Below, in pieces: positions 1-9,200 of a stretch of 64,000 nucleotides of DNA (the first letter of the stretch is position 1; the number at the start of each line of letters is the position of its first letter). The notes under the pieces are model-generated. The model saw only the letters and a list, made by a program, of their open reading frames with translations, had not been told where the DNA came from and did not search any database. Both the position numbers and the translations under genes were made by a program. Source of the stretch: an uncultured Victivallales bacterium (GTDB lineage: Bacteria; Verrucomicrobiota; Lentisphaeria; Victivallales; UBA1829); the NCBI GenBank assembly GCA_934661375.1, contig CAKUJH010000006.1, positions 58,736-122,735 on the forward strand, written 5' to 3'.

Positions 1-2397
1 CCGCGTTCCAACGCGCCGGACGTCCGGATTCAGCGCGAACTGATTCAGGAATTCAAACGCCTGAATCCGGAAATCGAACTTTCCTCCTTCAGCGGCATCA
101 CCATACAGGGAATCGGACAGGAATCACGCCTGATGCTGGCGATCGCCGGCGGTTCCGCTCCGGATGTGCTCAACATCAATTTCCGTATGTCCGACACCTA
201 TATTCAGCAGAATTTTCTTTATCCGCTGGACGGTTTCATTCAGCGCGACCCGGAATTCCGCACCATTGAGGCATTTCTGAAAACCATTCCGGAAGCCCTG
301 CAGCCGCTGATGTTGCGACCCGGTCCCGCCATCGGCGGACTCACCGCCGGCAAACATGTCTGGATGACCGGAAGCCAGCCGCTGATCCGCGTACTGCACT
401 GGCGCAAAGACGTCTTTCAGGAAGCGGGACTGGATCCGGAGCAGCCGCCGCGGACGTGGAGCGAACTGCTGGAATTCGCCAGAAAACTTTCCGATCCTGT
501 CAACGGCAAATTCGGTCTTCAGATGGCAGCCGGGGCACAGAGCGCATGGGATTTTCTGCCTTATCTCTGGGGCGCAGGCGGCGAAGCGGTCGTACAGAAC
601 AAGGACGGTTCCTGGCGGGCGGTATTCGGTTCACGGGAAGCCGCCATTGCCCTGGATTTCTACATGCGGCTGGCAATGGAACGCTGGCAGGATTCCGACG
701 GCATCACCCAGTACGGCTACACCACGGCAACCGGCGATGAACGCACAGCGGCACAGGCTCTCGCAGCCGGCAATCTCGGCATGTACTGCGATTACCTTCA
801 GAATCAGAACATGGGAACAGTTGACCCTTCGCTCGTAGGCATAGCACCCTTCCCCGAAGGTCCGGCAGGCATCAGTGCAACGGAAATCAATTCCATGCTT
901 TACGGAATCTTCGCCGGCATTGAGGGACGCGAAAACTCCGACGGCAAACACGTTTCCGCCGAAAAAATCCGCGAGGCGGCATGGAAATACATCCGGTTCA
1001 TGAATTCGAAATATGCCCGGAAAATTTACGTGCGAACGATGCTCGACCTGGGACTCGGCCGCAGTGTCAGCCCGATTTATCTGCGCGAATTCGGCTATAC
1101 GGAATATCTCAAATACTTTCCGCCGGGTCTGGAAGAAACCTACAATTACGCCCTGAAACACGGCAAGCCGGAACCTTACGGACGCAACTGCCAGATGGTT
1201 TACATCTACATGACCCGTCCGATTGATGAAGCCATGCAGATGGCGCGCGACGGACGGCTGCCCGACGGCGACTCCCCGGAAATCCGGGAACAGCGCATAC
1301 AGATTCTCCAGCAGCTGCTCAAAGCCGCTGAAGACCGCACCAATGCCCGGATGATCGGCCGTATTCCGCAAGCGGAAAGTCAGAAACGCACGGTGGTGGC
1401 TGTCATTGTGTTCATTCTGATTGCCGCGGCATTCTGTTACGTAATTTACAGTGTATGGCAGACTTTCTCACCGAAGGACGCTTATTCCGGACGGAAGCGC
1501 GGCTTCGGTTTCCGCCGCAACTGGCCCGGATATCTCATCATGATTCCCGCGCTGGTCAGCATGGCTCTCTGGGTTTATTATCCGATGATTTCCGGTTCAC
1601 AGCTGTTTTTTCAGGATTACCGGGTTGTCGGCGACAGTGCCTGGGTCGGATTCGACAATCTGGCGGACGTCCTGTTTTCGGATGAGTGGTGGGCGGCAAT
1701 CTGGAATACGTTCCGGTATATGGTGCTGATGCTGTCACTGGGATTTCTGGCGCCGATCATTCTGGCGATTCTGCTGCAGGAAGTATCGCACGGCAAACTG
1801 ATTTACCGCACGCTCTATTACCTGCCGGCGGTCATGAGCGGATTAGTGGTGATGTTCATGTGGAAGCTGTTCTACCAGAGCGGCTCCACGGGAATACTGA
1901 ATCAGGTCATCGGCAGTATTGCGGGATGGTTCGGCATGGATTATTCCCCGGTTGCCTGGCTTCAGGACTCCCAATGGGCAATGCTCTCCTGCGTAATCCC
2001 GGTGATCTGGAGTTCCGCCGGTCCCGGCTGTCTCATTTATCTGGCTGCCCTCAAAGGAATTCCGGATGACACGTACGAAGCGGCGGAAATCGACGGAGCC
2101 AACTTCTTCCAGAAGATCTGGTACGTCACGCTCCCTGCTCTTAAATCCTTGATTATCATCAACTTCGTCGGGGCGTTCATCGCGGCGTCGCAGTCCGGCG
2201 GCATGATTCTGGTCATGACGTTCGGACGCGCCGGAACGGAAGTCGCCGAACTGCATATCTTCAAGGAAGCGTACACCAATCTGCGGTTCGGCAGTGCCAT
2301 TGCCATGGCATGGGTGCTGGGGGTCATGACCATCATGTTCACGGTCTACAACCTCAAACGGCTTTCCAGAATGGAATTCAGAACAACGGGAAAATAA
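1..2397 (+). CDS. Sugar ABC transporter: solute-binding domain fused to MalF-type permease (5' partial)
   Basis: The reading frame is open from base 1, so the N-terminus lies outside the window. The first ~440 visible residues look like a family-1 extracellular solute-binding protein (for example GGSAPDVLNINF and the WSELLEFARKL region). A membrane segment follows at about 1385-1455, then a MalF-type inner-membrane permease with several hydrophobic spans (about 1530-1600, 1715-1780, 1820-1880, 1980-2050, 2140-2200, 2290-2350). The cytoplasmic EAA loop that contacts the ATPase is visible as YEAAEIDGANFF near 2075-2110. Binding protein and permease are normally separate polypeptides, so the fusion would tether the receptor to the channel. 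The partner permease starts 6 bp downstream. No ATPase gene is in view. The substrate is unknown, probably an oligosaccharide. Confidence 0.88.
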   Translation, partial: PRSNAPDVRIQRELIQEFKRLNPEIELSSFSGITIQGIGQESRLMLAIAGGSAPDVLNINFRMSDTYIQQNFLYPLDGFIQRDPEFRTIEAFLKTIPEALQPLMLRPGPAIGGLTAGKHVWMTGSQPLIRVLHWRKDVFQEAGLDPEQPPRTWSELLEFARKLSDPVNGKFGLQMAAGAQSAWDFLPYLWGAGGEAVVQNKDGSWRAVFGSREAAIALDFYMRLAMERWQDSDGITQYGYTTATGDERTAAQALAAGNLGMYCDYLQNQNMGTVDPSLVGIAPFPEGPAGISATEINSMLYGIFAGIEGRENSDGKHVSAEKIREAAWKYIRFMNSKYARKIYVRTMLDLGLGRSVSPIYLREFGYTEYLKYFPPGLEETYNYALKHGKPEPYGRNCQMVYIYMTRPIDEAMQMARDGRLPDGDSPEIREQRIQILQQLLKAAEDRTNARMIGRIPQAESQKRTVVAVIVFILIAAAFCYVIYSVWQTFSPKDAYSGRKRGFGFRRNWPGYLIMIPALVSMALWVYYPMISGSQLFFQDYRVVGDSAWVGFDNLADVLFSDEWWAAIWNTFRYMVLMLSLGFLAPIILAILLQEVSHGKLIYRTLYYLPAVMSGLVVMFMWKLFYQSGSTGILNQVIGSIAGWFGMDYSPVAWLQDSQWAMLSCVIPVIWSSAGPGCLIYLAALKGIPDDTYEAAEIDGANFFQKIWYVTLPALKSLIIINFVGAFIAASQSGGMILVMTFGRAGTEVAELHIFKEAYTNLRFGSAIAMAWVLGVMTIMFTVYNLKRLSRMEFRTTGK

Positions 2398-2403
2398 ATC
2401 AAT

Positions 2404-4734
2404 ATGGCTATCATCGGAAAAGTGGAAAAAAAAGACTGGCGGGTGCGGCTGCTGAATCTGGCGATCCATGCCGTTCTGCTGCTGGGCGCGGCGGCCATGG
2501 TCTATCCGCTTCTGCTCATGATTTCCGGTTCGTTCAAGAGCGATGTGGATTTCTATGAATTTTCCCTGATGCCGAAATTCATTTACGATGACACTCTGCT
2601 GTTCAAGAAACATCTGCTGACCAAATACAATGCACAGAATGTAGTGCTGTTCAACGATTTCCGTCTCCCGGTAGGGGCTTTGAACAATCTGCCCGTCCCG
2701 GAATCCGTCTCCCGCCCCCGCTATGACGACTACAAGCAGTTTCTGAACGGAATCCGCAGGAATAAACCCCACTACTGGCGCTGTATCGGCATGGCGTATG
2801 AAAACGGTGTTGTCCCGCTCACTCTGCGCGATTACCGCGCCTGGCTGGTCCGGAAATACGGAGCCGGAACGCAGGGGCTTGTCGCGCTCAACGCCGCTTA
2901 CGGCACCAGCCACGCAGTCTGGGATTCCGTTGCCCTGCCCTCCGAACTGTTCCTCAGCCGGCGTGCCGCCACGGATTATGAAAGCAGCCCGTTCCTGCGC
3001 GACCTGCTGGAGTTCAAAAATACGCAGATCAATTATCTTCATACCGGCTGGACCGATATTGATGCGCCGTTCACAGCCCGTCTGCGCACCCGTTACGCCA
3101 ACCGGCTCGATGCCCTCAACCGCGACCTCGGCACCGATTACAACACCTGGAATGAAATCACACTCCCGCTGGATAATCCGGCAGACCAGCCCCGGCTGGC
3201 TTCTCTGTGGCGGCATTACATCAATGACGAAGTGAACCCTGTGTTCCTGCGTCTCGATCCCGCCGCAGCTCCGCACTGGCGCACCTTCCTGAAGAAAAAA
3301 TACAACAGCGATCTGCTCTCGCTCAACCGGATGCACGATTCCGCCTTCGATTCCTTCGACTCTCTGGTCATGCCGGAATCCGCGCCCCGCGCCGGACAAC
3401 TCAACAGCGACTGGAATTATTTCATTCTGGAAATTCTGCCCTCGCAGTTCATTCACCTGCAAACTCTTTCCGGCGAATACCGTAAATGGCTGAAAGAACG
3501 TTATAAAACACTGGACAGACTGAATCAGGAATTTGAACTGGGTTTCAAATCATTTGAATCCATTCCTCTGCCTGCCTCCGCAGTTACGGACAACCTGCGA
3601 AAACAGCGGGACTGGCGGAAATTCGTCGAATCTGTCAACCCGGAGGAAACCGGGCTGTCCCGCAACGCCATCAGTGATTTCCGCAGCTTCATTTCATCCA
3701 GATTCAAACAGGGCGTCCGGGTCGATTACAAGGAAATCTCCCTCATCTTCAAACATGATGTAACCCGGAAAAATGAAATTCCGTTCTACACCGAATTTCC
3801 GTCCGCTCCGGAAATTTCCTCCAGAGTCAAGGATCTTTATCTGGAATTCATCACCCGTCCGGAAAACGCAGACTACCGCACAATCACCCACCCGGAAAAA
3901 CTGAAAAAGGCATGGGTCCGCTTCCTCCGCGAAACCTACAAAGACGATCTCCATGCCCTGAACAGCGCATGGAGCTGTATCTATACCGACTGGAACAGAA
4001 TCTCTCCGCCGACCGCCGAATACGAATGGTTCAATGTCATCGACAACCGGGTCATGCTGATCAAGGAATATCTCAAGCGCAATTATCTGATGGTGTTCGA
4101 TACCATCCAGACCAACGGTTTTGCCGCGGAAAACACCCTTATCTACTGTCTGCTGGCGGTACTGGCATCCCTGCTGGTGAATCCGCTCTGCGCCTACGGA
4201 CTTTCCCGGTTCAAAATGGCGCCCGCCTACAAGATTCTGCTGTTCCTGATGCTCCCGATGGCTTTCCCTGCCATGGTGCTGGGCATTCCGCAGTTCCTGC
4301 TGATCAAAAACCTCGGTCTGCTGAACACCTTTGCGGCATTGATTCTCCCGACCATGGCGAACGGATATATGATTTTCCTGCTCAAAGGATTTTTCGACAG
4401 TCTCCCGCGGGAACTGTTCGAATCCGCCGCCATTGACGGCGCAGGGGAATGGACCGTATTCTGGAATGTCGCCATGAGTCTCTCCACGCCGATTCTTTCT
4501 GTGCTGGCGCTGAACACATTCACGGCGGCGTACGGCAACTTCATGATGGCGTTCCTGCTGTGTCAGGATCAATCCATGTGGACCATGATGGTTTACCTTT
4601 ATCAGCTTCAGATGAGTTCCAGTCAGGCAGTGGGTTTCGCGGCGCTGATCATTGCCGCCATCCCGACCCTGCTGGTGTTTATATTCTGTCAGAACATTAT
4701 CATCAAAGGCATTGTCGTTCCAACCGAAAAATAG
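2404..4734 (+). CDS. MalG-type ABC permease with ~530-residue ectodomain insert
   Basis: The first membrane span is at residues ~17-41. A soluble region of about 530 residues follows before the remaining spans, which begin near residue 578. The C-terminal third is an ordinary MalG-type permease with the EAA loop ESAAIDGAGEWTVFWN around residues 673-690. MalG proteins are usually near 280 residues; this one has 776. The insert should face the periplasm, where MalG normally has only a short loop. It contains at least five degenerate repeats at about residues 142-178, 222-256, 291-326, 358-392 and 503-538, each with a WLxx(K/R)Y then LxxLN then aromatic/LP pattern. These resemble a short stretch seen in GH42-type glycosidases. 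The gene is co-transcribed with the upstream fusion permease. The transporter call is firm; the role of the insert is unknown. Confidence 0.85.
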   Translation: MAIIGKVEKKDWRVRLLNLAIHAVLLLGAAAMVYPLLLMISGSFKSDVDFYEFSLMPKFIYDDTLLFKKHLLTKYNAQNVVLFNDFRLPVGALNNLPVPESVSRPRYDDYKQFLNGIRRNKPHYWRCIGMAYENGVVPLTLRDYRAWLVRKYGAGTQGLVALNAAYGTSHAVWDSVALPSELFLSRRAATDYESSPFLRDLLEFKNTQINYLHTGWTDIDAPFTARLRTRYANRLDALNRDLGTDYNTWNEITLPLDNPADQPRLASLWRHYINDEVNPVFLRLDPAAAPHWRTFLKKKYNSDLLSLNRMHDSAFDSFDSLVMPESAPRAGQLNSDWNYFILEILPSQFIHLQTLSGEYRKWLKERYKTLDRLNQEFELGFKSFESIPLPASAVTDNLRKQRDWRKFVESVNPEETGLSRNAISDFRSFISSRFKQGVRVDYKEISLIFKHDVTRKNEIPFYTEFPSAPEISSRVKDLYLEFITRPENADYRTITHPEKLKKAWVRFLRETYKDDLHALNSAWSCIYTDWNRISPPTAEYEWFNVIDNRVMLIKEYLKRNYLMVFDTIQTNGFAAENTLIYCLLAVLASLLVNPLCAYGLSRFKMAPAYKILLFLMLPMAFPAMVLGIPQFLLIKNLGLLNTFAALILPTMANGYMIFLLKGFFDSLPRELFESAAIDGAGEWTVFWNVAMSLSTPILSVLALNTFTAAYGNFMMAFLLCQDQSMWTMMVYLYQLQMSSSQAVGFAALIIAAIPTLLVFIFCQNIIIKGIVVPTEK

Positions 4735-4756
4735 TGCAGGAGAAAGGAGCTGCTTT

Positions 4757-5362
4757 ATGAAACACATAAACAAAATCAGACATTTCACGCTGGTGGAAAT
4801 CATGACGGTGATTGTAATTGCCGCAATTCTGTTTGCCATCGGGATTCCGGCATTCTCAACCATGATTCAGGGAAACAACATGACCGTTGCCGTCCGCCAG
4901 CTTTCCGCCAAAATTCAGGCGGCACGCGCCTATGCCGTAACCAACCGCTGCAAAGTGGCGGTGCTGCTCCTCGAAACAGACGGGGATCAGGCGAATCCGG
5001 ATTACTGTTACTCCGCTTACCGGGTATGCGTCGTGGATGACAGCAGCAATGCTTTCCAGGAATGGATCGCCGATGAAGACTGGAAAACTCTGCCCAAAGG
5101 CGTTTACCGGGATTCCGTTTCCGGAACCACTGCGGTTTCCGGAGTAGACACCAGCGCCGTCAGTGCCAATACGTCCGTGCAGTCGGTCAATGCTCTGCTG
5201 TTCAAAAAGAACGGACAATTGGAAAATGCCGGCACTATTGATCTGAAACAGGGAAGATATTTGAAAGGAAACGGAAAAATCCCGACCAGCAAAGAAAAAG
5301 ATACTTTGAACATATCTCAATACACAGGAAAAATTACAGTTACCGTTGATCCGGGTGATTGA
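4757..5362 (+). CDS. Type II secretion/pilin-like pseudopilin
   Basis: The ATG at 4757 is preferred because an AGGAGAAAGGAG SD lies just upstream; upstream in-frame starts overlap the permease gene. The 201-aa product has a short basic leader, the prepilin cleavage context RHFTLVEIM with the conserved Glu+5, and one hydrophobic helix (VIVIAAILFAIGIPAF), followed by a soluble domain as in GspH-like minor pseudopilins. It would be processed by a prepilin peptidase and anchored in the inner membrane. It follows the transporter genes by 22 bp and probably shares their transcript. No assembly ATPase or platform protein is nearby, so it may be one of the dispersed pseudopilins common in this phylum. 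Confidence 0.82.
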   Translation: MKHINKIRHFTLVEIMTVIVIAAILFAIGIPAFSTMIQGNNMTVAVRQLSAKIQAARAYAVTNRCKVAVLLLETDGDQANPDYCYSAYRVCVVDDSSNAFQEWIADEDWKTLPKGVYRDSVSGTTAVSGVDTSAVSANTSVQSVNALLFKKNGQLENAGTIDLKQGRYLKGNGKIPTSKEKDTLNISQYTGKITVTVDPGD

Positions 5363-5382
5363 CGGCAGCCGATAACCACACA

Positions 5383-5412
5383 AAAAGCCGGGATTGACCA
5401 CCCGGCGGTTTT
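5383..5412 (+). terminator. Probable rho-independent terminator after pseudopilin gene
   Basis: A 6-bp stem GCCGGG (5387-5392) and CCCGGC (5401-5406) with an 8-nt loop is followed by GGTTTT. The stem is short, so termination may be partial. Confidence 0.5.
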
Positions 5413-5432
5413 AACGAGGGGAAACGTAAAAC

Positions 5433-5525
5433 ATGAAGAGTCAGCAAGGCAGCGGCACTGCGTCCGGCAGTGTTGCGTTCAGTTGTGCCGCGCGGTTCGG
5501 TTCCGCGGCGGGAGGTCCGTCATGA
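5433..5525 (+). CDS. Possible 30-aa leader ORF coupled to tetR-type gene
   Basis: An ATG at 5433 is preceded by GAGGGG about 11 nt upstream. It opens a 30-codon frame (starts MKSQQGSGTASG) whose TGA overlaps the start of the next gene as ATGA (5522-5525). The arrangement suits translational coupling. The peptide has no recognisable domain and a low-complexity composition. It may be a chance frame in the 5' leader. Confidence 0.3.
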   Translation: MKSQQGSGTASGSVAFSCAARFGSAAGGPS

Positions 5526-6160
5526 GCAAGGCGGAAATCACACGGCAGCGCATCATCAATGCGGCGATCCTGACATTGGCGGGGGAAGACATGTTCCACC
5601 GCATCCAGCTGGATCATCTGGCGGAAAAGGCGGGAGTTTCGGAAGCCACCGTCCGTTACCATTTCAACAGCAAGGACAAATTTCTTCTGGCGGTCTGGGA
5701 CTGCATTGTGAAAGAACGGGAACCGTACACGCTGGAGCATTTCTACCGGCAGAACAAAAAACTGCTGGCAACGCAGGACGGACAACGGAAATTCATTCAT
5801 GACATGCTGGAGCATTACAGCATCTTTTTCCGCGGAGAAAGAGATGAACGCCAGCGGCGGCTGATTCGGCTGCTGATCATTGAAGTTTTCAATTTTGTCC
5901 GGAGTCCGATTCCTTATGTGGATGAATATCTGAACCGGGAACTCATGGTTTTCCATGAGATATGCAGCACCATCTGCGGGGAAGAAGATTTCAATGAAAC
6001 GACCTTGTGGTATCTGTTCATCATGCACCCGCTGGCAGTCTCGTTCAGCCATCAGGCGAATCCGCGCCGTTTCGGAGATCCGGTCCGCACCGGAGATTTC
6101 GAATCCCGGATTCTGGGCTGCGCCGAACAGCAGCTGCGGGAACGTCTGCATCTGACCTGA
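5522..6160 (+). CDS. TetR-family transcriptional regulator
   Basis: This 212-aa protein has an N-terminal TetR helix-turn-helix at about residues 8-55 (RQRIINAAILTLAGE, then LAEKAGVSEATVRYHFNSKDKF) and a variable all-alpha ligand domain. The start at 5522 is chosen because GGGAGG lies 8 nt upstream; an in-frame start 39 bp earlier lacks such a site. It would bind DNA as a dimer and respond to an unknown small molecule. It is isolated between a terminator-like hairpin upstream and a strong terminator downstream, so its target is not evident. The transporter/pilin genes upstream or the convergent debranching enzyme are possible. Confidence 0.85.
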   Translation: MSKAEITRQRIINAAILTLAGEDMFHRIQLDHLAEKAGVSEATVRYHFNSKDKFLLAVWDCIVKEREPYTLEHFYRQNKKLLATQDGQRKFIHDMLEHYSIFFRGERDERQRRLIRLLIIEVFNFVRSPIPYVDEYLNRELMVFHEICSTICGEEDFNETTLWYLFIMHPLAVSFSHQANPRRFGDPVRTGDFESRILGCAEQQLRERLHLT

Positions 6161-6161
6161 C

Positions 6162-6216
6162 AGAAAAATCCGCTCCGTTTGCTGTATGGTACAGACGGGG
6201 CGGATTTCTGTTTTTC
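6162..6216. terminator. Bidirectional terminator between tetR-type gene and debranching enzyme
   Basis: AAATCCGC with CCGT (6166-6178) pairs with ACGG and GCGGATTT (6195-6207), giving a stem of about 13 bp including one G-U pair. T-rich sequence follows on the plus strand and an A-rich stretch precedes it. It serves both convergent genes. Confidence 0.75.
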
Positions 6217-6224
6217 CGGCAAGA

Positions 6225-9200
6225 TCAGCGGTGCAGGATTTTCCAGACGCGGAAGAATTCCGACATGCCCCATGCCTGTGCGCCGCAGCCGCGCTGGGTA
6301 TGCGGATAATCACCGTCCATGATTTCCGGCAACTGACACAGACAACCGGCGTTCATCGGGAGAGTCATGGACGCCAGCCACGCTTTGGCGGCAGAGCGTC
6401 CGGATTCGCCGTAGACCTGGAAAAACGCCTCGCAATACGCAGGGAACTGCCAGGTCCACGCCGTGCCGTTGTGATATGCCGGCTTCCGGCGGGTGTCTTC
6501 ATCCCCTTCGTAATGTCCCTGATACGGACGCACCGGATCGTTGAGCGGCGCGCCGCCGGGTCCGGGAACGGGCAGCGGATACTGTACCGGTGCATCGTCC
6601 AGCGACCGGATCGCTCCGGGAACCAGCAGAACCGAACAGGCATCCAGAATGCCGCGGCAGATTTCGGGATCATCCACCGCTCCCAGCGTAACCGCGTACA
6701 GCTGATTCGGGCGAAGATGATCATCGCGCACCGCCTGTTCCGGCGATTCACCCGGCTGACAATGCAGACAGTCGGACAGGTAATTCCGGTTGGGGAGCAG
6801 AAAATATTTCCGGATGGAACGGGCGGTAATTTCCGCTTTCCGTTTCCAGACGACGCCCTGTTCGCCGGGCAGAACTTCACCGAGGAACCGCAGCGCAGCA
6901 AACCACAGCGCCTGAATTTCCACAGGATAGCCCTGACGTGGCGTTCCGGCGGGATAATTGGTATCCATCCAGGTGAAATGGCTCGGACTGAAAACCAGCA
7001 TGGATTCCGGATCGGCTTTGATGCCGTTGGGCGTGCCTCGTTCAATGCCCGCCGCCAGTTCCAGCAGAGTTTCCAGCAGAGTTCTGCCGTTCGGCAGTTC
7101 TTCGTCCAGCAGAGAACGGGAGCCGTCCGCCAGACACAGGTCGCGGCAGGCGGTGAACAGCCAGAGCGGCGCATCCGAGGTATCGCGGTTGTCGGCGTTG
7201 CCGCCGCAGATCATGTTGGGAATCGTTCCGTTTTCCGCAAAGGCGGCAAACCGGAGCAGAATTCTGCGGGCGTCATTGCGGAATCCGGGGTCGGCAATCA
7301 GACCGCGCGCCGCAATCAGCGTATCGCGTCCCCAGTCAAGGAACCACGGATAACCGGCTATCACGGTCTTGAACTGATCGCGCCGGACAATGAACTGCGC
7401 CAGCGAATCGTGCATGACGCTTTCCACCGGGGCATCCGCCCGGAACGACATCGGTTCCGGACGCGCCGGAGCCGGGATGATGCGCGGTTCATCCGGCGAA
7501 GTCATGACCTGCGCGGTAAGAGTTGCGGTTTCATTTCCGCCCATGGAAATTTCAAAATAACCGGGACTGAACAGATCTGTATAAGGATCAAGACCGCGGG
7601 CGGCTTCGTTTTCCTGCCAGACCATATACTTCCATTCATCGGAGCGGACAAATCTGCCTTTACCGGACGAGACAGCCAGGATACGGTCGGGCGCAGGCGT
7701 AAAACGGAAACCGCGGGGCGTCGTGCTGATCTGTCCGGGCCAGACCCGTTCCGGTCCGGCGGATGCCTTGGTGCTGTTGTGGAACGAACGGTCTTCCAGA
7801 TCGGGACGGATCAGCAGACGCACCGCTTCATTGTCTCCGAGACGGCGTTCCCGTCCTTCTCCGTTATGACGCTGCACGGTCAGCAGCACAGTATTGCTTT
7901 CCGGCACCAAAGCCAGTTTCAGCGAAACGTCCACGAACAGACCGTTGCCGACCGGCAGTTCAAAATTCCAGACGCCGGAACCGTCGGCGTCCACAAAGAA
8001 ATTCTTCATGCAGTCCGCAATGAATTCCTGGTTTTTGGCATGATAAATGCACCAGATGCGGAAACGGCGGAGCATGATATGACGGTTTTCCGGGTAATCC
8101 GGATTGAGGTTTGCCAGCAGAACGGCGTCATAACGGCTGCGCAGTTCGCCGGGTTCAACCGTATGCCAGAGCAGTGCGCCGCGTCCGTTGCCGCGCATGA
8201 AATGGAACTTCGCCCGGTGAAATTCCCGGCGAACCAGTCCGGTCTGCCCCCGGTTGACATCTTCCGGCAGATAAATCAGATGAGCCTGTTTCCGGACCAG
8301 CTGATCCTGCGTGAAAGACGCCAGACGCAGAACCGCGTTCTTCGGTGCGTCCGGAGTCCGCTGCGGCGGAATCAGCAGGAAATGATTTCCCTGACTGTCC
8401 GGCAGACTGTTGCAGAAGGAATGCGTTCTGCCGTCGATCTTCAGCAATGCGCGGATGCTGTGCGGCGAACGGATGAGCAGATAACAGCCCGGCGGAACCA
8501 TAACCTGACGATGCACATCTTCCGGCCACCGCCACAGCACAAACGGCGCGGAATGATCCGCTCCATACAGTTCGCGCAGGAATTTTTCGGGGGATTCCAG
8601 CAGTTTCTCCGCCAGCTGCGGCACCGGGGCGGACTCGTCTTCCAGAATGGAACCGTTGCGGATCGCCAATGCGCGTGCGGCAACCGCTGCCGCTTCCTGA
8701 CGCACAATTTTCCGCGGAATGCAGAAAGAACGTTTTTCCGCAGCGTCCAGCTGTTTCAGCAGCTCCCGGTCGGCAGTGAAACAGAAGGCGGAACCGCCCG
8801 GCAGCAGCAGAGAACGCCGTCCGCCCGGTTCACGCATCAGTTCAAAAGATTTTCCGGACAGCAGATCATAAACCGTATTGGCGTCGAACGGCGCGGAATA
8901 GACATTCCAGGAAACCACCGTCGCCCGTTCCGTATTCAGATTGACTGCCGCCAGCACAGCGTTTTTCCCCAGAGAATCCGTGCGTCCCAGCAGCAGACAG
9001 TCCGGCGAACCGCTGTCGATGAAATTCGTAACTGCTCCATGATGGAAACAGGGCAGTTCCGCCAGCAGAGTGTTCAGACGCCGGATTTCGCGGACTTGAT
9101 TTTCCTTTGCGTCCCAGTTGAGCGCGGAAGCCTCATGCACGTCGATTTTTTCCCGTGCGAACCACTCAACGCCGTTGGTGAATCCGAATGCGCCGCCGGA

